Shown here: in pieces, positions 1 through 5,693 of the stretch
How positions within the stretch are numbered: position 1 is the first letter of the stretch
Layout: every line of letters begins with the position of its first letter
Source: CAG-791 sp963629395
GTDB lineage: Bacteria > Bacillota > Clostridia > Lachnospirales > Lachnospiraceae
Reading direction: 5' to 3'
Assembly (NCBI GenBank): GCA_963629395.1
Contig: CAVGIV010000068.1
Location: forward strand, 1 to 12,585
DNA length: 12,585 nucleotides
Program-made: the position numbers and the translations under genes
Notes under the pieces: generated by a model
Seen by the model: only the letters and a program-made list of their open reading frames with translations
Told to the model about the DNA's origin: nothing
The model's database searches: none

Positions 1-24
1 GCGGCTGAAAAATCTATGTTTCAT
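1..24 (-). CDS. Partial CDS, N-terminus only (MKHRFFSR...)
   Basis: Only eight codons are visible before the left edge: ATG at 24 reading MKHRFFSR. The start is supported by a consensus Shine-Dalgarno AGGAGG at 32-37 with 7 nt spacing, and by a promoter just upstream (50-78). A basic residue cluster followed by two phenylalanines would fit the start of a signal peptide or membrane protein, but eight residues are too few to assign a family. It lies downstream of the prpF terminator on the same strand, so it is probably an independent transcription unit rather than part of a prpF operon. A role linked to prpF, such as transport of its substrate, is only a guess from position. Confidence 0.6.
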
Positions 25-49
25 TGACTCGCCTCCTATTATTGCCAGT

Positions 50-78
50 ATCATAACATGGAGGCCATTTTGACTCAA
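50..78 (-). promoter_or_regulatory. Sigma-A-type promoter of the left-edge gene
   Basis: On the minus strand a -35 TTGAGT (73-78) and a -10 TATGAT (50-55) are separated by exactly 17 bp. The -10 matches consensus at 5 of 6 positions and the -35 at 4 of 6. The predicted start lies around position 43, giving a leader of about 19 nt that contains the AGGAGG at 32-37. The promoter lies after the prpF terminator, as expected for an independent unit. Confidence 0.6.
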
Positions 79-94
79 GTTACAGTAGTCTTAC

Positions 95-132
95 GAAAAA
101 ACAGCCATTCCGCGAAAGGGCGGAACAGCTGT
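95..132 (-). terminator. Rho-independent terminator of prpF
   Basis: Arms 101-113 and 120-132 form a 13-bp stem: GCTGT/ACAGC outer and GCGGAA/TTCCGC inner, joined by two tandem G-U wobble pairs, around a 6-nt loop (114-119). Read on the minus strand the stem is followed by a run of six T (96-101, one shared with the stem). It starts 15 bp after the prpF stop codon, the classic position for an intrinsic terminator. Confidence 0.9.
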
Positions 133-147
133 CTCCTGCAGCAGCAA

Positions 148-1290
148 TTATCTTACGTATACATAACCATCCATGATCCGGCGGGCGGTTCTCTGTACGG
201 CGACACCCGGCACCTTGGTCTCAGCCGGATCCTCGCCCTGCATCTCCACTGTCGGCACCATGGTCATGATGCCGCTGGGGTGACCGATGCGAATGTTGCC
301 GGCTGCGGAATCCCTTACAAGCTCGGAAGGAATGCTTCCCGGGAGCTTCGCTGCCACAGAGATCGCACTGGCTGCGGTCAGCGGGCAGGCCTTATGGCAC
401 TTGAACACAGAAATCACGCGGGCACAGATGTCCATCTTCTCGGCATCGGTTTCCTTGCCTTCAATGTCTGTATAGGCCACCGGCTTTGTTACAAAGCCCA
501 CCTTCGGCACGCCGGGCTGGTGATCTGTGGCATCCTGAAGGTCCTTGGCGAAGCCCATCATCACGCAGGCGGTGCCGCGGATCTTCTCAAGAAGTGCGCA
601 GATTTCCTTGTTGGCGTTCACCTCCTCCGGCAGCTCTGTGCCCTTCATGCCAATGTCTTCTGCCCGAACCAGAACGATGGGGTTCGAGACATCGAGGATC
701 GTAGCCTCCAGCTTGCCAAAGCCCGGAATGTCCAGCACATCCTTTGTTTTGCCGGTAGGCAGCAGCTTGCCGGTCTTGGAGCCGGCCGGATTCAGGAAAT
801 CCACCTTCAGCTCTGCAGCAGTGCCGTCCACGCCGGCAATCTCACAGTCGCCGTCATTGGCAAAGCTGTGAGTTTCCGGATCGATGGGAACATCAACATT
901 GATATACTTATCGGTGTTCTTGTTCAGCATACGGACGGTGGTAACCGGCTCCACGATGTCCACCATGCCCTCTTCTACGGCAAAGGCCGGTACGGCTGCG
1001 GTCATATTTCCGCAGTTGGACTTGTAGTCCACCTGACGCTTTCCGACAATGACCTGACCCACCAGGTATTCGATGTCCACACCCGGCTCCTCGGACTTCC
1101 AGATGATCACGATCTTGTTATTGGAGGAAACGGTGCCGCCCATACCGTCGATCTGCTTCGGATCCGGGCAGCCCATAACCTGCATGAAGATGTCATCCCA
1201 CTCTTCTCTGTTCTCCGGAAGATCCTCTTTCTTGAAAAGACAGCCCTTGGAAGTACCGCCGCGCATAAAAACCGTTTTGAACTTTCTCAT
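148..1290 (-). CDS. prpF: PrpF-family isomerase/tautomerase
   Basis: 380 aa, the usual length for the PrpF family, which has a diaminopimelate-epimerase-like two-lobed fold and acts on small tricarboxylates (2-methylaconitate cis/trans isomerase; 4-oxalomesaconate tautomerase). The N-terminus has the family motif FMRGGTSKG (residues 8-16). A lysine (K59, in SSNNK) and a cysteine (C93, in SNCGN) sit 34 residues apart; to my knowledge this matches the catalytic Lys/Cys pair of Shewanella PrpF. The start is supported by AGGAGG at 1299-1304, 8 nt upstream. No signal peptide or membrane segment is seen, so it is cytosolic. No prpB, prpC, prpD or aconitase gene is in view, so the substrate is unknown; the symbol means the family, not proven methylcitrate-cycle function. 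It is divergent from a SorC-type regulator, which probably controls it, and it ends at a strong terminator as a single-gene unit. Confidence 0.88.
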   Translation of the reverse strand: MRKFKTVFMRGGTSKGCLFKKEDLPENREEWDDIFMQVMGCPDPKQIDGMGGTVSSNNKIVIIWKSEEPGVDIEYLVGQVIVGKRQVDYKSNCGNMTAAVPAFAVEEGMVDIVEPVTTVRMLNKNTDKYINVDVPIDPETHSFANDGDCEIAGVDGTAAELKVDFLNPAGSKTGKLLPTGKTKDVLDIPGFGKLEATILDVSNPIVLVRAEDIGMKGTELPEEVNANKEICALLEKIRGTACVMMGFAKDLQDATDHQPGVPKVGFVTKPVAYTDIEGKETDAEKMDICARVISVFKCHKACPLTAASAISVAAKLPGSIPSELVRDSAAGNIRIGHPSGIMTMVPTVEMQGEDPAETKVPGVAVQRTARRIMDGYVYVR

Positions 1291-1375
1291 GTTGTATTCC
1301 TCCTGATTATAATCAATGAAATGTCATCCGGCAGTCGCGGAAAATTTCCATATCGGCTGGCGGCGAAATAAGTAA

Positions 1376-1516
1376 CAAATGTTAATGAACCTCACATTTG
1401 TGAACGATCTCATCATATATCAAGGGCATTGATTTTTCCATGTGAGAAATCCACAAGAATTCCGCGTAAATTTGTCACATATGATGATTATTCGCACTTT
1501 TGTGACTCGATGATTA
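1376..1516. promoter_or_regulatory. Candidate operator cluster between prpF and the SorC regulator
   Basis: The 332-bp divergent gap (1291-1622) holds recurring related elements. TTTGTGAACGAT starts at 1397, TTTGTCACATATGATGATTA spans 1471-1490, and TTTGTGACTCGATGATTA spans 1499-1516. Two near-identical dyads, TCACATTTGTGA (1392-1403) and GCACTTTTGTGA (1494-1505), match at 10 of 12 positions. The inverted repeat CAAATGT (1376-1382) / ACATTTG (1394-1400) overlaps the first dyad. The arrangement fits binding sites for an oligomeric SorC-family regulator acting on both divergent promoters. Binding by the neighbouring regulator is inferred. I could not assign a prpF promoter with confidence. Confidence 0.5.
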
Positions 1517-1542
1517 CAAGGCTTTGCCATTCGTGCTAAACT
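1514..1542 (+). promoter_or_regulatory. Candidate promoter of the SorC-type regulator gene
   Basis: An extended -10 (TG-C-TAAACT, hexamer at 1537-1542) lies 17 bp after a weak -35 TTACAA (1514-1519). The -35 matches consensus at only 3 of 6 positions, so recognition would depend on the extended -10. The -35 overlaps the third TTTGTGAC-type element (1499-1516), which would suit autoregulation. The predicted leader is about 74 nt and includes a small perfect hairpin, CATGCG (1570-1575) / CGCATG (1582-1587), of unknown role. Confidence 0.4.
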
Positions 1543-1622
1543 GTCGGGGAATGCAGAAGCATCGAATGCCATGCGAAATAACGCATGATGAGGAATAGGG
1601 GATACAGGAGAGAAAACGATCT

Positions 1623-2594
1623 ATGAATACCAAGACCACCTTTGACGAGAGCTCTGCTGCCTTGATGGCAGAGATTGCGGATCTTTACTATAACCAGGGA
1701 TTGACCCAGCAGGAAATTGCCGGGCGCTTTGACTGCAACCGCTTTAAAATTGCCAAAATGATACAGAGTGCCAGGGATGAGGGGATTGTGGAGATCACGG
1801 TGCATAAGCCCAATAACCGCCATCGGGAGCTGGAGCAGACCCTTATGGAGGAATTCCAGCTAAGCGCAGCCATGGTTCTGGATGTCCGGGACCTTTCCCG
1901 GGCAGAGTCCATGCCGACTCTGGGGAAGGCAGCAGCTATGTATCTGGAAACCCTGCTGACGCCCGGCTCCACCATCGGCGTTACCTGGGGAAAGTCAGTG
2001 CGTTCTGTGGTATCTGCCCTGGAGCAGAAAAGTCAGAATCCGGTGAATGCCCTGCAGCTCTGCGGTTGCTTTCATCATCTCAACACTGCAGACGGCTCCC
2101 GCAGCATCACCCACGACATCGCTGTAAAACTGAACGGCGAGCACTTCTGCCTGAATCTGCCCATGTACATCAACGATGCGCATGCCCGCTCCGCCATGCT
2201 GCGGGAGCCCCTGATTGAGAGCACGCTGAAGCGCAGCAGGACAATGCAGGTGGTGCTCACGGGTGTCGGCAGCACCTCCAGTCTCCCCTTCGGCAATCCT
2301 GTGCTGAAGCCTTATATTGATGAAACAGACCTGAAGAAGGAATCGGACTGCATCGGCAGCATCTTCGGCCGGGTTATTGACCAGGAGGGAGAGATTGCCG
2401 ATCTCCATCTCAATGAAAAGCTGGTCTCGGCACCGCTGCAGGACATTCTGGCTGCGCCCCACAGATTGGCGGTGGCAGCAGGCCGCCACAAAACCGACAT
2501 CCTCATCGCCTGCATGAGAAAGCATTATATCAATGAGCTGATCACAGACCGCACCACAGCGGAACAGATCCTCTCTGTCGTGAACAAAAGCTAA
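1623..2594 (+). CDS. SorC/DeoR-type transcriptional regulator with sugar-binding domain
   Basis: 323 aa, typical SorC-family length. Residues about 14-60 form the N-terminal helix-turn-helix: the stretch LYYNQGLTQQEIAGRF is characteristic, followed by a recognition helix around CNRFKIAKMI and the wing DEGIVEITV. The rest is the SorC effector domain, including the conserved GKAAAMYLETLL and GSTIGVTWGKSV block (residues 101-126), normally a phosphorylated-sugar pocket. The glycine-rich strand usually seen after it is altered here (LQLCGCF, 145-150). AGGAG at 1606-1610 precedes the ATG by a rather long 12 nt. It is divergent from prpF, with candidate operators between them, so it most likely regulates prpF and itself. 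The inducer cannot be told from sequence. Its stop codon overlaps that of the convergent GGDEF gene. Confidence 0.85.
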   Translation: MNTKTTFDESSAALMAEIADLYYNQGLTQQEIAGRFDCNRFKIAKMIQSARDEGIVEITVHKPNNRHRELEQTLMEEFQLSAAMVLDVRDLSRAESMPTLGKAAAMYLETLLTPGSTIGVTWGKSVRSVVSALEQKSQNPVNALQLCGCFHHLNTADGSRSITHDIAVKLNGEHFCLNLPMYINDAHARSAMLREPLIESTLKRSRTMQVVLTGVGSTSSLPFGNPVLKPYIDETDLKKESDCIGSIFGRVIDQEGEIADLHLNEKLVSAPLQDILAAPHRLAVAAGRHKTDILIACMRKHYINELITDRTTAEQILSVVNKS

Positions 2595-4060
2595 CGCGTG
2601 ATCTTCCGGTGATTCTGTTCCTTCTCCGTGTACATCCGCTGATCGGCCAGAATGCGAAGCTGAGAGACATCCTCTGCCTCCCGGGGATAGATGCCATAGC
2701 CGCAGCTCACCCCCAGCTGCAGGCATTGCCCGTCAATGTTATAGGGACGTAATATGCTCGCCGCAATTCGATTTTTCAGTACCTCGCATTCTGATTCGCT
2801 CATCCCTGAACTGATGATCAGAGAAAATTCATCTCCTCCGATACGAAAGGCGTAGTCCTGTTCCCGGGTACATTCCTTCAGTCGTCCGGCCACCTCCTTC
2901 AGCAGCTTATCACCCATGTCATGACCATAGGTATCGTTCACCGGCTTAAAGCGGTCCAGGTCCAGGTAGTAAAGAACAAAAGGCTGTTTACCGCTTTCCT
3001 TCTCATGCAGTATGCTGCTGAAGCAGCGCTCATTGAAAAGGCCTGTAAGGCCGTCGGTATTGGCCAGGGTTTCCAGGGCTTCATGCAAGGTCTTCTGCTT
3101 TTCCAGTTCGAATCTGCTCTGCATGCTGACGATATGACAGATCAATGCGCAGAGGCAGAGTCCCAGTCCGGTAAAGGTCAGCATGGTCAGATTCAGGATC
3201 TTCTGACTGCCGGAATCCACCGCGTCAGACCGCACAATGCCGATCAGGGACCAATCATTAATGCCGGTCGGCTGATAGGTCAGATAATAGGCTGCAGTGG
3301 AGGTCTGAAACTTTGCGGTGCCTCTTTCGCCCTGTTCAATGCCGGCTTGCGCAGCTTCTGCCGAGCCCTCGATAAAAGACACCTTTTCCCGCAGGAAGGA
3401 AAATAGGTTCAGCAAATCTTCGTCTTCCTCCCGGGGCTTGAGCGAAACCACAGTATCTCCATGGGCATTCACCAGGTAGCAGCTGCTTTTGTCACTGTAA
3501 ACATCCTTGGACAGCATGGACTCCACAATGGCGGCATCATAGCTGATGGCAATGCCGGTATAGGTGACATTGCTCAGCGTGAAGCTTTCCTGCAGAGGCG
3601 CTGCAAAGACAATTTTCCGGACACCGCTGCTGGCCGTATAGGTGGAAATCGTGGGTTCTCCTATGTCGAACATTTTCCGGAACACGTTTCGAATGCTGTC
3701 TGCTGTTCCCCTGCGGCTGTCTGCAGTCAGAAAGTCGCAGTCCTCGTTAAAGACATAAAAATCGCTGTACTGCCAGTTGTTTTTTCGATGGGCAAAGGCA
3801 TCCCATTTTCCCGCTTTGTCTTCGGATTGAGAGATAGATCGAAGATAGTCATCCCAGTCCGACAGGGCACTCCAGTTTCGCTCCGTAAAAAGTGTGAAGG
3901 TCTGGTTGGTCTGGGCATAGGTGGTCAGCAGCTGCTGCGCGTTCCCCTCATAGATCTCATGATGAATATAGGCATGAAAAGCCACTGCCGTCAGTGTCAT
4001 GATGGCAAGGAACAGCAGTGACAGAAGAACTATTCTTTTGAATTTGTTGGGATGTGTCAT
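2591..4060 (-). CDS. Membrane-bound diguanylate cyclase with extracytoplasmic Cache/CHASE4-like sensor
   Basis: 489 aa. A basic N-terminus leads into a transmembrane helix (about residues 9-29), an extracytoplasmic sensor (about 30-285), a second helix (about 288-311), a short coiled linker (315-332) and a GGDEF domain (about 335-485). The sensor has CHASE4-like WSALSDWDDYL (63-73) and Cache-like FYVFNEDCDF (101-110), so it should bind a small extracellular ligand. The cyclase looks active: the metal-binding segment YLDLDRFKPVND is intact, GGDEF is intact (408-412), and an RxxD inhibitory site (REQD, 399-402) sits five residues before it, as in product-inhibited enzymes making c-di-GMP from two GTP. 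No EAL or HD-GYP domain is present. The start codon has only a weak GTGGG-like ribosome site. A promoter with a cre-like box lies upstream. It shares a 4-bp stop-codon overlap with the convergent SorC gene. Confidence 0.87.
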   Translation of the reverse strand: MTHPNKFKRIVLLSLLFLAIMTLTAVAFHAYIHHEIYEGNAQQLLTTYAQTNQTFTLFTERNWSALSDWDDYLRSISQSEDKAGKWDAFAHRKNNWQYSDFYVFNEDCDFLTADSRRGTADSIRNVFRKMFDIGEPTISTYTASSGVRKIVFAAPLQESFTLSNVTYTGIAISYDAAIVESMLSKDVYSDKSSCYLVNAHGDTVVSLKPREEDEDLLNLFSFLREKVSFIEGSAEAAQAGIEQGERGTAKFQTSTAAYYLTYQPTGINDWSLIGIVRSDAVDSGSQKILNLTMLTFTGLGLCLCALICHIVSMQSRFELEKQKTLHEALETLANTDGLTGLFNERCFSSILHEKESGKQPFVLYYLDLDRFKPVNDTYGHDMGDKLLKEVAGRLKECTREQDYAFRIGGDEFSLIISSGMSESECEVLKNRIAASILRPYNIDGQCLQLGVSCGYGIYPREAEDVSQLRILADQRMYTEKEQNHRKITR

Positions 4061-4069
4061 ATACCCACG

Positions 4070-4098
4070 ATTTTATCATAGAGTAAACGCTTACACAA
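4070..4098 (-). promoter_or_regulatory. Promoter of the membrane diguanylate cyclase gene
   Basis: On the minus strand TTGTGT (4093-4098) and TAAAAT (4070-4075) are separated by 17 bp. The -10 matches consensus at 5 of 6 positions and the -35 at 3 of 6. It sits in the 45-bp gap between the small hypothetical gene and the GGDEF gene, so transcription would start close to the ATG at 4060 and leave a very short leader. This fits the weak ribosome site. Confidence 0.5.
4082..4096 (-). promoter_or_regulatory. cre-like box (CcpA site) overlapping the GGDEF promoter
   Basis: The 15-mer GTGTAAGCGTTTACT on the minus strand fits the CcpA consensus WTGNAANCGNWNNCW at every position except the first. 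It is a near-perfect dyad (GTAA-N4-TTAC, 4084-4094 region) of the LacI/GalR type. It overlaps the -35 hexamer and the spacer, where a bound repressor would block RNA polymerase. CcpA binding is inferred from the consensus; another LacI-family protein could be the ligand. Confidence 0.5.
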
Positions 4099-4105
4099 TC
4101 GAATT

Positions 4106-4597
4106 TCATGTCCACAGAGCACCTGCCAGCTGAGGCTTTGCAGAGATATAATCATCCAAATACTTAACAAGCGCCAGCGTGCTGTTAAAGGAACGGCTTT
4201 CAGATTCCTGATCCAGCCAGAAAATGCCTGNNNNNNNNNNNNNNNNNNNNNNNNNNNNNNNNNNNNNNNNNNNNNNNNNNNNNNNNNNNNNNNNNNNNNN
4301 NNNNNNNNNNNNNNNNNNNNNNNNNNNNNNNNNNNNNNNNNNNNNNNNNNNNNNNNNNNNNNNNNNNNNNNNNNNNNNNNNNNNNNNNNNNNNNNNNNNN
4401 NNNNNNNNNNNNNNNNNNNNNNNNNNNNNNNNNNNNNNNNNNNNNNNNNNNNNNNNNNNNNNNNNNNNNNNNNNNNNNNNNNNNNNNNNNNNNNCCTTGT
4501 CGTACTTTGTATAAATCCGTCCGCCAAAGTCCTTCTCTTGATAGCAGTCCACCGCAATCAGTACAATATTCGGCGCATAGCTGTCTCTGTAATTCAT
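4106..4597 (-). CDS. Small conserved hypothetical protein, middle hidden by N
   Basis: About 163 aa if the N block (4231-4494) is correctly sized. The N-terminus reads MNYRDSYAPNIVLIAVDCYQ and continues with a GGRIY segment. The C-terminus after the gap contains IFWLDQESESRSFNSTLALV and ends at TGA 4106-4108. From memory this resembles an unnamed small cytosolic family common in Clostridia and Erysipelotrichia, whose N-terminus is 'SYAPNIVLxAVDCY' and whose C-terminus is 'WxGxxxWLdk...SFxSxLELik'. I know of no assigned function. The same frame is open on both sides of the gap, and the other two frames downstream of it look less protein-like. An AGGA at 4608-4611 lies 10 nt before the ATG. I find no convincing promoter: it follows the scr terminator hairpin, so read-through from scrK is possible. 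Confidence 0.6.
   Translation of the reverse strand: MNYRDSYAPNIVLIAVDCYQEKDFGGRIYTKYDKXXXXXXXXXXXXXXXXXXXXXXXXXXXXXXXXXXXXXXXXXXXXXXXXXXXXXXXXXXXXXXXXXXXXXXXXXXXXXXXXXXXXXXXXXGIFWLDQESESRSFNSTLALVKYLDDYISAKPQLAGALWT
4231..4494. other. Run of N (264 positions)
   Basis: The bases here are undetermined or masked. The run falls inside the small hypothetical gene. Its length is a multiple of three and the flanking frame agrees, but true content and length are unknown. Confidence 0.99.
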
Positions 4598-4618
4598 GTC
4601 CCGTCAATCCTATCTATA

Positions 4619-4650
4619 TCAAAAAGCATAGAGCCGGGCTCTATGCTTAA
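4619..4650 (-). terminator. Hairpin terminator after scrK
   Basis: A perfect 11-bp stem (AAGCATAGAGC 4624-4634 with GCTCTATGCTT 4638-4648) has a 3-nt loop. Read on the minus strand it ends in five T (4621-4625, two of them inside the stem), enough for a modest intrinsic terminator about 85 bp after the scrK stop. On the plus strand the stem is followed by A rather than T, so it is not bidirectional. It lies only 27 bp upstream of the next start codon (4597), so it could also act as a leader hairpin for that small gene. The stretch between it and scrK (4651-4733) shows nothing else I can support. Confidence 0.7.
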
Positions 4651-4733
4651 AAAATCGGCCGCACGTTATTTTATCACAGAATAGATACGGACGATATATG
4701 AATATTTACGCAAATATGCGGCAAATCGAATGC

Positions 4734-5693
4734 CTACTTCATGTCAGATAAGGTCGGATAAGAAGCAATGGCGCCTTCCTTCTGCACGCTCAGTGCACAA
4801 AATTGATTGGAAAAGGCCAGACATTCTGTCAGGGTATGCGCATCCACCGCGGCCAGGTCATCAAGACCGACATGCTTCTCTTTCAGGCTCCACAGGAACG
4901 ATCCGATGAAGCCGTCTCCCGCGCCCGTGGTATCCACCGCATTTACCTTTAAAGACGGCGCAAATGCCTTAGCATGTTCGGTGAAAGCATAAGCACCCTC
5001 GCTGCCGCAGGTAAACAGGATCAGCTTTACACCCTTGGCAAGAAGCCCCGGCACGGCAGCCTCGATGCTCTTCTCCCCGGTGATGAATTCCAGCTCTTCA
5101 TCTGAAATCTTCAGAACATCCGACAAGGGGATGAATGCATTGACTCTATCCTTAAGCTGATCCAAATCCTTCCAGAGCGGAAAACGAAGATTCGGGTCAA
5201 AGCTGATGAGTGCGTGATTCTTCTTTGCGTATTCGACGGCTCTGCAATGCGCATCCTTCATTGGGAAATCGCCCAGAGAAACGCTGCAGAAATGCAAAGC
5301 ATAAGCATCCTTGAACCATGCCTCCCGGATCTGCTCCGGCTGCAAAAGCATATCGGCAGACGGCTTTCTGTAAAAGGAGAAGGTTCTGTTCCCGTCCCTT
5401 TCCAGACTGACAAAGGCCAGTGCTGTGTTTGCCTGATCGGTGAAGCTTACGGCAGAGGTATCAATGCCGTAATGCGTAAATTCATGAAGAATTTTTTTGC
5501 CAAAGGGATCATCTCCCAGCTGGGTGATGATGGCAGAGTCGCCGCCAAGTCTGGTAAAGGCACCGCATACATTGGCAGGGGCACCGCCTACCTTCGGGGC
5601 AAATGCCGTCACATCATCAAAGGCGCAGCCTGTTTTGTTCGGAATAAAATCAATCAGAGCTTCGCCGATCGCAATAAGCTTATTATTCTCCAA
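4734..5693 (-). CDS. scrK: Fructokinase, PfkB family
   Basis: 319 aa, normal for PfkB/ribokinase-type fructokinases. It phosphorylates the fructose released from sucrose-6-phosphate to fructose-6-phosphate using ATP, in the cytosol. Seen: N-terminal IAIGEALIDFIP (7-18), the PfkB signature-1 region GGAPANVCGAFTRLGGDSA (36-54), the substrate-lid strand, and signature 2 with DTTGAGDGF (254-262), where D260 is the expected catalytic base and GAGD the anion hole. The start is a TTG at 5693, chosen because GGAGGT at 5702-5707 lies 8 nt upstream and the conserved N-terminus begins at once; no ATG fits better. It overlaps the end of scrB by 11 nt, so translation is probably coupled. It is the last gene of the sucrose operon and is followed by a hairpin terminator. 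Specificity for fructose is inferred from the operon. Confidence 0.9.
   Translation of the reverse strand: MENNKLIAIGEALIDFIPNKTGCAFDDVTAFAPKVGGAPANVCGAFTRLGGDSAIITQLGDDPFGKKILHEFTHYGIDTSAVSFTDQANTALAFVSLERDGNRTFSFYRKPSADMLLQPEQIREAWFKDAYALHFCSVSLGDFPMKDAHCRAVEYAKKNHALISFDPNLRFPLWKDLDQLKDRVNAFIPLSDVLKISDEELEFITGEKSIEAAVPGLLAKGVKLILFTCGSEGAYAFTEHAKAFAPSLKVNAVDTTGAGDGFIGSFLWSLKEKHVGLDDLAAVDAHTLTECLAFSNQFCALSVQKEGAIASYPTLSDMK

Noticed and set aside
1304..1315. Palindrome TGATTATAATCA containing a perfect TATAAT just before prpF
   Set aside because: As a leftward -10 it would start transcription within the prpF ribosome site, and I find no matching -35 for it.
58..1371. Long open frame of 437 codons on the plus strand
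   Set aside because: It lies antisense to prpF, lacks a ribosome site and family features, is rich in His, Gly and Leu as expected from a codon shadow, and would run through the terminator hairpin.
1995..2726. Leftward open frame of 243 codons across the end of the SorC gene
   Set aside because: It is antisense to a well-supported SorC regulator, crosses into the GGDEF gene in another frame, and has no recognisable domain.
2921..4021. Two plus-strand open frames of 161 and 186 codons
   Set aside because: Both are antisense to the GGDEF/Cache gene, which has clear domains, and neither has a ribosome site or protein-like composition.
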